Positions 26,783 through 34,452 of a stretch of 64,000 bases of DNA are shown piece by piece. A model generated the notes under the pieces. It was not told the DNA's origin, searched no databases, and was given only the letters and a program-made list of their open reading frames with translations. The DNA comes from Bifidobacterium breve DSM 20213 = JCM 1192 (GTDB taxonomy: Bacteria > Actinomycetota > Actinomycetes > Actinomycetales > Bifidobacteriaceae), in assembly GCF_001025175.1 (NCBI RefSeq), contig NZ_AP012324.1, positions 1,178,001-1,242,000 on the forward strand, written 5' to 3'. The translations under genes were made by a program, and so were the position numbers. The stretch's first letter is position 1. Each line of letters begins with the position of its first letter.

Positions 26783-27610
26783 ATGACCGATCATCTTGAC
26801 GAAACGATCGACCGTTTGACGGACGAGACGCCCGACGGGCATCTGCTTGCGGCATTGGACGCCGTGGAACGATCCCATTCGGGAGACGCGCCTCCCGCTG
26901 CGGCGGTGATGGCGCGCATCCGCGCGTCGCGGTCCCCGTTGGACGGACCGGCATGGTCGTGGGCGCGCAGTCTGCGGTTGTTCATGCTGCTGCTGGGCCG
27001 GCAGTCGCGGGTGGTGCCGTGGCGGGTGGTGCCGGCCACGCTGGCGTTGATGGCGTTCGCCGGATTGGGGGCGCGGTTCTTCGCGGTCGGCTGGGGTGCG
27101 ACGGTCGTGTCCCATGCGTTCTGCTCGATGGTGCTGGCCGGCGTGCTGCTGAGCGTGACGATGGCGCTCGGGGATTCCCGCGCGGACATGATCTCGTCGG
27201 CCACCCCATTGGGCACGGGGGCGGTCACGCTGGTCCGGCTGGTGTTCATACTCGCCTGCGACGTCATGTTCGGCCTGATGGTGACCACCGTGATGGGCGC
27301 GCAGGGGTATGGGACGTTCGGCGTACTGCTGGTCGGATGGCTGTCGCCCCTGCTGCTGGTCGCCGGCGTGGGCGCGATGCTCGCGATCCGTTTCTCCTCG
27401 GGCGTCGGTTTCGGCGTCGGCCTGCTGCTGGTCGCCGTGATCCGTACGGACCTGCTCGGGCTGACGGGCCTGCCGGCCGCGGGCTGGATCGATATGACCC
27501 GGCCATTCGGGCAGCCGCTGCTGGCCGTCACGGGTCTGATGGCGTGCGCGGCGGCGGTGGCGTTCTCCGGACGATTGTCCGAGGCGCGCATGGCGGCCGC
27601 GGCCGTCTGA
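26783..27610 (+). CDS. Membrane protein, putative anti-sigma factor
   Basis: 275 residues. A hydrophilic N-terminus of about 70 residues (LDETIDRLTDETPDGHLLAA) precedes six hydrophobic segments, rich in Gly/Val/Leu. It starts 33 bp after the sigma-factor gene, and position plus topology suggest an anti-sigma factor; no zinc-binding HxxxCxxC motif is visible, so the assignment rests on context. GC content is very high throughout this operon. Confidence 0.7.
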   Translation: MTDHLDETIDRLTDETPDGHLLAALDAVERSHSGDAPPAAAVMARIRASRSPLDGPAWSWARSLRLFMLLLGRQSRVVPWRVVPATLALMAFAGLGARFFAVGWGATVVSHAFCSMVLAGVLLSVTMALGDSRADMISSATPLGTGAVTLVRLVFILACDVMFGLMVTTVMGAQGYGTFGVLLVGWLSPLLLVAGVGAMLAIRFSSGVGFGVGLLLVAVIRTDLLGLTGLPAAGWIDMTRPFGQPLLAVTGLMACAAAVAFSGRLSEARMAAAAV

Positions 27611-27742
27611 CCGGATTGAAGCCGACGGGCCTCCGGCGGCCGTTCGGCGTGTCGCGTGAACCATGCGGCTGCCGTCCGCTACCTATCAGGTGACGGACGA
27701 TAAGGAACGGCCGTCGAGCTTCGCATTTCAAGGAGGGACGGC

Positions 27743-28369
27743 ATGGCGGGAATGATTCGCGCGCAGGCCAGACGCATCGGCATGGGATTGCTGACAATGC
27801 CCGTGGCCTGCGGGATCGCGGTGGCGGCCGCCGGCATCATGGTATCCGGCGTGTGGTCGCGCACGCAGACGCTGACGGTGGTGAACTGGCTCGCCCAGCT
27901 GATGGTGATCGGCGCGGGCGTGTGCGTGGCGGTCGCGTTGACCGGCGACCCGCTGGTCGAGGCGAGCGAGTCCACGCCCGTGGGTTGGAGGCGCGTGCAG
28001 GCCACGCGGTTCGCACTCGCGGCCGTGTCCGGTCTTGCCGGCGCCGTGCTCATGTTCGCGCCGTTGCACGTACTGGGCCTGTGGCCGCAGGACACGGGGT
28101 GGATAAGCCTGATCGCGCCGACCGGCGCGGTGCTGGTCGTGGGGGCGGCCGGGTTCGCGGCCGCCGCGTGGTCCGCGTCCACGCGGGCCACGGTCATGGC
28201 GGTGGTCGCGGTATGGATGTTCCTCGCCCTCCTGTGGGATCCGTACGTGCTCGACCCGGTCGCGCAACGCGGCATCCCGCTCACCGTCGCCGTGATCGCC
28301 GTCGGGATCGCGTGGCATCTGCTGGGCGACGAGGAACGCAACGTGACGCTTGCGAGGAGGAGCATATGA
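27743..28369 (+). CDS. Polytopic membrane protein of the ECF/ABC operon
   Basis: 208 residues; start after AAGGAGGGACGGC. About six hydrophobic segments (MGLLTMPVACGIAVAAAGIM, VNWLAQLMVIGAGVCVAVAL, LIAPTGAVLVVGAAGFAAAA and others) separated by short loops, one of which has STPVGWRRVQATRF. Its last codons overlap the next permease start (ATGA). It is likely one membrane subunit of the ABC-2-type transporter encoded downstream. Confidence 0.75.
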   Translation: MAGMIRAQARRIGMGLLTMPVACGIAVAAAGIMVSGVWSRTQTLTVVNWLAQLMVIGAGVCVAVALTGDPLVEASESTPVGWRRVQATRFALAAVSGLAGAVLMFAPLHVLGLWPQDTGWISLIAPTGAVLVVGAAGFAAAAWSASTRATVMAVVAVWMFLALLWDPYVLDPVAQRGIPLTVAVIAVGIAWHLLGDEERNVTLARRSI

Positions 28370-29148
28370 ACATGCACATCGGCTTCCCGCGATTGATCCG
28401 CGTCCACATGATCATCGTGTGGCGGCAACGCTCCCTATGGGCCGCGGCCGTCCCATTGGCCCTGTTCGCGCTTCTGCTGGGCGTGATCTCCCCTGCCGGC
28501 CCGCACGACCACGGCGCGGGCGATCTGGCGTTCATGGCAAAGACGATGGCCATGTTCATGCCGATCGCCTACATGGCCGCGTTCACCGACTTCCACACGC
28601 GGCACTCCCGACTTGGCATTGGTCAATTGGAGGATTCCACGCCCATCCCCGCGCCCATGCTGGCCGCGGCTCGCACGTTCGGCGCGTTCCTGATCCTCAT
28701 CGCCCCGTCGCTCCTGCTGCTGGAGTGCGCCGGCACCGTCCAGACCCTGCACGGCTCGTGGCGGGCCATACCACAGGCATTGGCCGCCGGACTCGCGATC
28801 ACCGGGCCGGCCGTGCTGACCGCGATGAGCCTGTCCTCGCTGCTCGGCGCGATCCTGCCCATGATCGTCGCGCGCATCACCGGCGTGCTCGCATGGTTCG
28901 CGCTCGTGTTCTCCTCGCCGATGCTGCCCGTGCCGACCGTCAACGGCACCATCCTCAACGTGATCGGCGACGCCGTCGGCGCCGGATGGTTCGGGCTCGG
29001 CCCCGTCTACCCGGCCACGGGAGGCATCCTCGCGGTCACCGGCACGCCCGCCAACGCGGCCATATCCCTGATCGCGCAGCTCGCCGTCGCCATGCTGCTC
29101 ATGGCGTTGGGTGGATGGTGCTCGGCACACCCGCGCACAACGCGCTGA
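28366..29148 (+). CDS. ABC-2-type transporter permease
   Basis: 260 residues from ATG 28366, overlapping the upstream stop; GAGGAGG precedes it. Six hydrophobic segments with an amphipathic N-terminus (FPRLIRVHMIIVWRQRSLWA) and a loop LGIGQLEDSTPIPAPMLAAA. The layout and the adjacent ATPase indicate an ABC-2-like exporter permease. Substrate unknown. Confidence 0.78.
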   Translation: MNMHIGFPRLIRVHMIIVWRQRSLWAAAVPLALFALLLGVISPAGPHDHGAGDLAFMAKTMAMFMPIAYMAAFTDFHTRHSRLGIGQLEDSTPIPAPMLAAARTFGAFLILIAPSLLLLECAGTVQTLHGSWRAIPQALAAGLAITGPAVLTAMSLSSLLGAILPMIVARITGVLAWFALVFSSPMLPVPTVNGTILNVIGDAVGAGWFGLGPVYPATGGILAVTGTPANAAISLIAQLAVAMLLMALGGWCSAHPRTTR

Positions 29149-29200
29149 ACGGCACCGGCGGAACCCCCACCGAAAAAACATCACACGGAAAGAAGACGTC

Positions 29201-30076
29201 ATGTTCATCTCCATCAACCACCTGACCAAGGACTTCCTGAGGAAGCCCCGCGCGCTGGACGACGTGACCTGCGACCTGCCGCACGGCATGGTCGGTCTGA
29301 TCGGGCCGAACGGCGCAGGCAAGACCACGCTCATGCGCATCCTCGCCGGCATCATCCGCCCCACATCGGGCCAGGTACTCATGGACGGCCACGATCTGAA
29401 GGACGAGAGGACCCGCCGTGCGCTCAAACGCACGCTCGGCTACCTGCCGCAGGACATCGAACCCTACCCGCAGCTCACCCCGCTCGAATTCCTCGACTAC
29501 GTGGGCGTCCTCAAAGGCATCGACGACACGCGAAAGCGCATGCGCCAGGCGCACGAGCTCATCGAACGGGTCGGGCTCACGGACGTGGCCGACCGGCGCA
29601 TCGGCGGCTTCTCCGGAGGCATGCGCCGCCGCGTCGGCATCGCCCAGGCCCTCATGGCGGATCCCCGGCTCATCATCGTGGACGAACCCACCGCCGGACT
29701 CGACCCCGAGGAACGCATGCGTTTCCGCACGCTGCTCGCCGGCCTCGGCGGCGACCGCACCGTGATCCTGTCCACCCACATCCTCGACGACATCGCCCAG
29801 ACCTGCCCATACGTGTTCGTCCTGCGCCAAGGCCGCATCCGCTACGACGGGCCGACCGAACACCTCACCGAACACGCCACGGGCCGTGTCTGGCTCACCC
29901 AGCCATCCAACACCCCGCCACCGGCCGGCATGATCGTCGCCAACGCCGTCACCACCGCACGCGGCGTACGCTACCGCGTCATCACCGACACCCCGCCCGC
30001 CGACGCGCATCCCATGGACCCCACATTGGAGGACGGCTACATGGTCCTCATCGAGGAACACCCCGACCAGCATTGA
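29201..30076 (+). CDS. ABC transporter ATPase (CcmA/DrrA-like)
   Basis: 291 residues from ATG 29201. Walker A GPNGAGKTT, Q-loop LGYLPQDIEPYPQLTPLEFL, signature FSGGMRRRVGIAQALM, Walker B LIIVDEPTAGLDPEER and H-loop STHILDDI. The C-terminal ~60 residues form the extra domain common in ABC-2 exporter ATPases. Works with the permeases at 27743 and 28366. It is separated by 52 bp from the lipoprotein gene downstream. Confidence 0.92.
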   Translation: MFISINHLTKDFLRKPRALDDVTCDLPHGMVGLIGPNGAGKTTLMRILAGIIRPTSGQVLMDGHDLKDERTRRALKRTLGYLPQDIEPYPQLTPLEFLDYVGVLKGIDDTRKRMRQAHELIERVGLTDVADRRIGGFSGGMRRRVGIAQALMADPRLIIVDEPTAGLDPEERMRFRTLLAGLGGDRTVILSTHILDDIAQTCPYVFVLRQGRIRYDGPTEHLTEHATGRVWLTQPSNTPPPAGMIVANAVTTARGVRYRVITDTPPADAHPMDPTLEDGYMVLIEEHPDQH

Positions 30077-30129
30077 CAGCAGACGAACAAGCACCCCGAC
30101 CACCACCGAACACGACAAAGGAAACCAGC

Positions 30130-30528
30130 ATGACCAACACGACACACGCCATCCAAACCATCACCGCCACCGGCCTCGCCGCCATCATGGCCCTGGGACT
30201 GACCGCCTGCATGGACGGCATCGAACACCCCGAAAACTACCCTACCAACGGCAGCAAGAAAATCACCGCGACCAGCAACCCACAGGACATCAGCGCCGAC
30301 CAACTCGGCCACACATGGCCCCTCACCGTCGACCACGGCACCGTCAGCTGCACGCACAACAGCAAAGGCGATCCCGTCATGCGCTTCACCGCGCCCGACG
30401 GCACCCAATACGCCCTCAACCAGACCAGCGACAACAAGGACCTGCCCGACATCAATCAGCTCCTCGCCGACGGCAAATCCACCGGCACCCTCACCAGCTT
30501 CGCCTTCACCGTCTGCGACGTGAAATAA
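30130..30528 (+). CDS. DUF2511 lipoprotein
   Basis: 132 residues from ATG 30130, after AAAGGAAACC. Signal peptide (ITATGLAAIMALG) with lipobox LTAC, then the DUF2511/YebY-like domain: DQLGHTWPLTVDHGTVSCTH, VMRFTAPDGTQYALN, SFAFTVCDVK. The function of DUF2511 proteins is not known; two conserved Cys residues remain in the mature part. It closes the ECF-sigma/ABC cluster. A 70-bp scrap of the same gene lies at 40321-40395. Confidence 0.82.
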   Translation: MTNTTHAIQTITATGLAAIMALGLTACMDGIEHPENYPTNGSKKITATSNPQDISADQLGHTWPLTVDHGTVSCTHNSKGDPVMRFTAPDGTQYALNQTSDNKDLPDINQLLADGKSTGTLTSFAFTVCDVK

Positions 30529-30622
30529 TCATGCGCCCGCTGCCGGCGGCCGTGTCGATGTCGACCACCGTGCGCATACCGCGAGAATCCTGTGACGCTG
30601 ACGGTTCATCATCGTCTTGCAG

Positions 30623-30985
30623 TCAGGACCGGCGCGGTTCCGCCGCCGTTTTCTCCGTAACAATCGCGTATAGCACCAGTGCGACCAGCACGACGAGCCG
30701 GGTCCAATCGAAATTACGGATGAGCAGCCCGACGAGAATCAGGACGTCGTAGAACAGCGTGCGCGCCCACCGCCACGGGTATTCCTTACGGACGCGCATC
30801 GTCTCCGCCAATCCCCAGATCAGGGCGCAGACGGCGATGATACCGTTGAACCACAGCACTATGGGCCTGCCCTGCGGATCGGTGTCCGGCATAGCGAGAT
30901 TGCTGAAGAACATCACCAGAGCACCCGTATATACGGCCTCGGGCGCGACCGACAATCTTCCGCCTTCAACGCGAGGATCTGACAT
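30623..30985 (-). CDS. Small membrane protein, unknown function
   Basis: 120 residues; ATG after a strong AAGGAGG. Four hydrophobic segments (VYTGALVMFFSNLA, IVLWFNGIIAVCALIWGL, LFYDVLILVGLLI, LVVLVALVLYAIV). No family recognised. Dispersed palindrome site 3 lies 98 bp upstream, and a possible promoter (TTGAGC, 19 bp, TATAAT) lies between. Convergent with the DUF2511 lipoprotein. Confidence 0.72.
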   Translation of the reverse strand: MSDPRVEGGRLSVAPEAVYTGALVMFFSNLAMPDTDPQGRPIVLWFNGIIAVCALIWGLAETMRVRKEYPWRWARTLFYDVLILVGLLIRNFDWTRLVVLVALVLYAIVTEKTAAEPRRS

Positions 30986-31083
30986 GATTACCTCCTTATT
31001 GGGGGATCCGTCAACGCTAACGAATCATGCGAAAAACCATTATATTTGAATGGTATGAGCGGGGCTCAAGCATTCACAACATG

Positions 31084-31105
31084 CTGTCAAGCAATCGTAT
31101 GACAA
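31084..31105 (-). promoter_or_regulatory. Dispersed palindrome, site 3
   Basis: TGTCAAGCA AT CGTATGACA; preceded on the plus strand by CAACATG as in most copies. 98 bp upstream of the start of the membrane-protein gene at 30985. Confidence 0.65.
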
Positions 31106-31108
31106 GAA

Positions 31109-31984
31109 TCATCCGTTTACGGCATCGCCGCCGGATGACCACACCAGCAGGGCACCCGCGAGGGAGACGACGATGACGCCGATCACGGCCACCGCGGTGA
31201 TGGTCTGTCGCAATATCAGCGCGGCGATAATCACGCTCATGGCGGGGTCGATGGAGAACAGCGTGCCGACCACGCGCGCCGACGTGATACGCCCGGACAA
31301 CGTGTCCATCGTGTAGGGAATCGCAACTCCCAGCACCGCCGAGGCTGCGATGACGCCCCACTGGGCGGCCGACACATGCGGCGCGCGAGTGATGGATACC
31401 GGCGAAGTGGCCAGCGCCGCAACCGTGACCGACAGGGCGAGCCCGTCGAGCCCGGTGCCTGCCTTGCCGACCCGGTCGGCGAAGAGCGTGTACAGGCCGA
31501 AGCACACGGCCGAGCCCAGCGCGAACAGGTAGCCGGCCGGATTGAAGTAGCCGCCCGGCGTAAACGAGATCAAGCCCACACCCACCAGCGCGACCACCGC
31601 GCACAGGCCCTCGCGCCAGTGATGCGAACCGGCCAGGGCGACCACGCAGGGTCCGAGGAATTCCAGGGTGACGGCCACGCCCATCGGAATGCGGTCGATG
31701 GCCGAGTACAGGCAGACGTTCATCGCCGCCATCGCAAGCCCGTAGATTACGATGCCCAGCCATTCGCCTTTCGACCGGCCAGCCAGTTTCGGGCGGGTGA
31801 GTGCGAGAATGACGATCGCGGCGACCAGCATGCGCATCGAACTGACCGGAATTGGTCCCAACGCGCCGAACAACGACGCCGACAGGGACGACGACGTCTG
31901 GATACCCAACGACCCCACCATCACCATGCCGGCCGCCGCCATCACACGGCCACGCGCCGAACGCGGCGCCCGAAGCTTGCCCAA
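31109..31984 (-). CDS. EamA/RhtA-type drug-metabolite transporter
   Basis: 291 residues from TTG 31984, which has GGGGAGGGG just upstream; a start at ATG 31942 or TTG 32032 is also possible. Ten hydrophobic segments in two EamA halves: ALGPIPVSSMRMLVAAIVI, VAVTLEFLGPCVVALAGS, then SAVCFGLYTLFADRVG, ALSVTVAALATSPVSI, SIDPAMSVIIAALIL. The pattern YSAIDRIPMGVAVTLEFLGP is typical of the RhtA (threonine/homoserine exporter) branch. Ends 4 bp from palindrome site 3. The 32033-32187 gap holds no gene. Confidence 0.85.
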   Translation of the reverse strand: MGKLRAPRSARGRVMAAAGMVMVGSLGIQTSSSLSASLFGALGPIPVSSMRMLVAAIVILALTRPKLAGRSKGEWLGIVIYGLAMAAMNVCLYSAIDRIPMGVAVTLEFLGPCVVALAGSHHWREGLCAVVALVGVGLISFTPGGYFNPAGYLFALGSAVCFGLYTLFADRVGKAGTGLDGLALSVTVAALATSPVSITRAPHVSAAQWGVIAASAVLGVAIPYTMDTLSGRITSARVVGTLFSIDPAMSVIIAALILRQTITAVAVIGVIVVSLAGALLVWSSGGDAVNG

Positions 31985-32187
31985 TACCCCTCCCCTGTCA
32001 CGGCCATTCCCACACGACCTCTGCGCCACCAATGATAGTGTTCGGCGAAGACTCGCGACGTGCGGAGTCGACTTTGTATGGCGGGATCAGCGGAAAGCGG
32101 CAGGCTCACTCCCGCAACGGAATACGGTGAGAAAGCTGGCTGCCGGACGATTACGATCCGAAACAGTGCACCCGTATACGGCTTCGG

Positions 32188-32811
32188 TCAGACACGTTTC
32201 ACCGCCTTGAACAGCAGACATGCGCTTATCGCGGCGATGGCGACGCCGACCGGAATCACGTAACCGGCGAATTTCACCCCGTTCAACACCCATGTGGTTG
32301 GTATGACGGCGTACAGCATCGGCGCGTCCTCGAACATGCCGGAACTCACCGTAAGTCCGGCGACGATGAAGAAGGCGACGACGTTCCAGGCGACGAGAGG
32401 ACTGACCCAGAGCCGCAGAACGAAGCATGCCAGGGAAAGGACGACGGCGGTGAACGCAAGCATCAGAATGGTACGCGACGAAAGCGGCTCGTTGACGACG
32501 AGCCCGACGGCAAGCCCGTACAGCAAAGTCAGGCAGACGTTGATCACGACGCCGAGCGACAGCGACTTCACGCTGAAGCGAAGCAGGAGCCGGTCGTGGA
32601 TGCTGAAGGAACGGTACGAGGAGGGCACCCTCGCATGGGAGAAGACGAGACCGGCCGCGGTTACGGGAAGCGCCATCACCATCGCCGACTGCACCACCGC
32701 ACCCGTGTTCCCGTAACGCAAAAAGAACAACGGAAACAGCAGCACGGCCACGAAGGCGAGCGTCGACCAGCGGATCACCGCCACACGCTCAATACGCAAT
32801 AGGGACTTCAT
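32188..32811 (-). CDS. ABC transporter membrane protein
   Basis: 207 residues from ATG 32811, which overlaps the stop of the preceding permease (ATGA). Six hydrophobic segments (TLAFVAVLLFPLFFL, AVVQSAMVMALPVTAAGLVF, VVINVCLTLLYGLAVGLVV, ILMLAFTAVVLSLACFVLRL, VVAFFIVAGLTV, YVIPVGVAIAAISACLL). Forms a transporter with the permease at 32808-33536 and the ATPase at 33541-34197. No family beyond ABC-2-like is recognised. Confidence 0.75.
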   Translation of the reverse strand: MKSLLRIERVAVIRWSTLAFVAVLLFPLFFLRYGNTGAVVQSAMVMALPVTAAGLVFSHARVPSSYRSFSIHDRLLLRFSVKSLSLGVVINVCLTLLYGLAVGLVVNEPLSSRTILMLAFTAVVLSLACFVLRLWVSPLVAWNVVAFFIVAGLTVSSGMFEDAPMLYAVIPTTWVLNGVKFAGYVIPVGVAIAAISACLLFKAVKRV

Positions 32812-33536
32812 TTCCTCTCCACTCCTTCGCGACGGAACCGGCTCAACAGCACATAGGCAACCAAAAGCACCACGATCGGGACGACGACCATCACGGGGCC
32901 GACGGACGCTCGACTCGCCGCTTCCGCCGGCGACATCACGGTGCCGTTCAGGTTCAGCCCGACGGTCCGTAGGGCGTTCGCGACGTAGGGCGTCGCATAG
33001 TCGGGAAGGTCGCCCGGCAGGAGAATCCATGCATAGCAAAGGATGGCCGAGACGATTCCGGCGGTTCTGGGATCGGCGGCGATCTCGACGATCGAGTAGA
33101 TCAGGGAGGTCGCAAGGCTCTGCAGCACGACGAAGCACAGGACAGCTGCCAGATGCGGGTGCATTCCGGTACCCGTCAGGACCATGATGGCGTCGAAGCA
33201 CAGTACGCCAATCAGGTTCACGGAGGTCAGGATCAGGGCCCGGAACACGGCCCTGAGCGAGCATGGCGTCCACGCGGAATACACGTGGCGCGGCAGGCCA
33301 CCGTAGTGCGCCTTCGCGACCCTGGCATCGCATGCGAAGAGCAGCGAAAGACAGATCAACGGCTGGGTGGCGGTGAAATAGACGCAATACCCTCCGGTTA
33401 TCGGGGTTCCGTTCGCCGCGCTTGAGATCCACGCACCCAGCAGAAGGGACGAGACGGCCCCAAACACCGCGGCGAGGAAATACCACGTGTTCCAGTAGTA
33501 GGCGACCAACGCGCGAACAGGGGAAACGGCGTTCAA
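32808..33536 (-). CDS. ABC transporter membrane protein
   Basis: 242 residues; TTG start at 33536 after GGAGGT, 4 bp past the ATPase stop. Six hydrophobic segments; an extracytoplasmic loop near residues 175-205 (LPGDLPDYATPYVANALRTV). It resembles two-permease ABC systems with small unequal membrane subunits. Translationally coupled to both neighbours. Confidence 0.75.
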   Translation of the reverse strand: MNAVSPVRALVAYYWNTWYFLAAVFGAVSSLLLGAWISSAANGTPITGGYCVYFTATQPLICLSLLFACDARVAKAHYGGLPRHVYSAWTPCSLRAVFRALILTSVNLIGVLCFDAIMVLTGTGMHPHLAAVLCFVVLQSLATSLIYSIVEIAADPRTAGIVSAILCYAWILLPGDLPDYATPYVANALRTVGLNLNGTVMSPAEAASRASVGPVMVVVPIVVLLVAYVLLSRFRREGVERK

Positions 33537-33540
33537 GACC

Positions 33541-34197
33541 CTACCTCCCCTGATACAGATCCGCGAGGTTCACCCCGGTCAGATCCGTGACCTGCACGGC
33601 CCGGCCGTGACGAATCATGATGCACTCGTCCGGGACGCCCTGGATCTCATGAAGCAGATGCGTGGAGATGACGACGCAGTTCCCCTTGTCCCGGTAGGCG
33701 CGAAGCGTTTCGGACAAGGAGGCTATGCCATCGGGGTCCAGACCGTTCTGCGGCTCGTCGAGGAACAGGAACCTCGGATGCGGCACAAGGGCGAGGCACA
33801 GCTCCAGACGCTCTTTCATGCCCGTCGAGTAGTCCTTCGCCTTCCGCCCATACACCGCGCGATTGATGCCCACACCGTCCAACGCCGCCTCCGGGTCCAC
33901 ATCCAGACCCCAGAACGCGGAGACCACCTCGACGTTCTCTCTACCACTCAGGTAAGGAAAGAAACTGGGATGGTCTATCGCCGCGGACATCTCATTGATA
34001 TTCGTCCCTGTGTACGTGACCTCTCCGCTCACGGGCTTTATCCGTCCGAGTAGCGTCTTCATCAACGTGGTTTTGCCCGCGCCGTTTGCCCCAAGCAGAC
34101 AGATGATCCTACCCGTGCTCAACCGCAGGTTAATGTTGCTGACGATTGGGGAACCCTTGTACCCGATCGAGAGATTCGTAGCCGATATAACTGGCAT
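33541..34197 (-). CDS. ABC transporter ATPase
   Basis: 218 residues from ATG 34197, after AAGGGTGATT. Walker A GANGAGKTT, Q-loop DHPSFFPYLSGRENVEVV, signature degenerate as YSTGMKERLELCLAL (S-T-G-M in place of S-G-G-Q/M), Walker B FLFLDEPQNGLDPDG and H-loop STHLLHE. The YSTGMKERL form is common in bacteriocin/antibiotic ABC-2 ATPases. First gene of a three-gene operon; dispersed palindrome site 4 lies 113 bp upstream. Confidence 0.92.
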   Translation of the reverse strand: MPVISATNLSIGYKGSPIVSNINLRLSTGRIICLLGANGAGKTTLMKTLLGRIKPVSGEVTYTGTNINEMSAAIDHPSFFPYLSGRENVEVVSAFWGLDVDPEAALDGVGINRAVYGRKAKDYSTGMKERLELCLALVPHPRFLFLDEPQNGLDPDGIASLSETLRAYRDKGNCVVISTHLLHEIQGVPDECIMIRHGRAVQVTDLTGVNLADLYQGR

Positions 34198-34310
34198 AAT
34201 CACCCTTCACGAAAGGCGGGCCTGAAGGCAAAGGCAGGATGCCTTGCCCAGAGCCAGCGCGTTGCAATGTCGCCGCCATTTTACCCTTCAGCGGCCGCAA
34301 ACGTAACATC

Positions 34311-34332
34311 ATGTCAGGCAATCGCATGACGG
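34311..34332 (-). promoter_or_regulatory. Dispersed palindrome, site 4
   Basis: TGTCAGGCA AT CGCATGACG, upstream of the three-gene ABC operon. Downstream of it on the minus strand TTACGT, 17 bp, TAAAAT could be a promoter. Confidence 0.6.
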
Positions 34333-34380
34333 TTGCTCCATGCTACCTCGATTCGCCGAAACTATCCATCGGGCAAAGGA

Positions 34381-34452
34381 ATGAACCTGCGCATCATCCG
34401 CAAGGACGATGCATCCGACTCCCATCGCACACTTGCCGCCACCGGTCTCTCT
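34381..34452 (+). pseudogene. 5' scrap of a gene interrupted by the IS30 element
   Basis: After CAAAGGA an ATG reads MNLRIIRKDDASDSHRTLAA and runs into the C-tract that marks the element's left end. Too short to identify; the bases 34333-34380 before it show nothing else. Confidence 0.3.

Noticed and set aside
25979-27664. A 561-codon minus-strand open frame opposite the ECF sigma and anti-sigma genes
   Set aside because: Its composition (Arg, Gln, His, Pro rich) is that of an antisense shadow of high-GC coding; the plus-strand genes have family motifs and ribosome sites.
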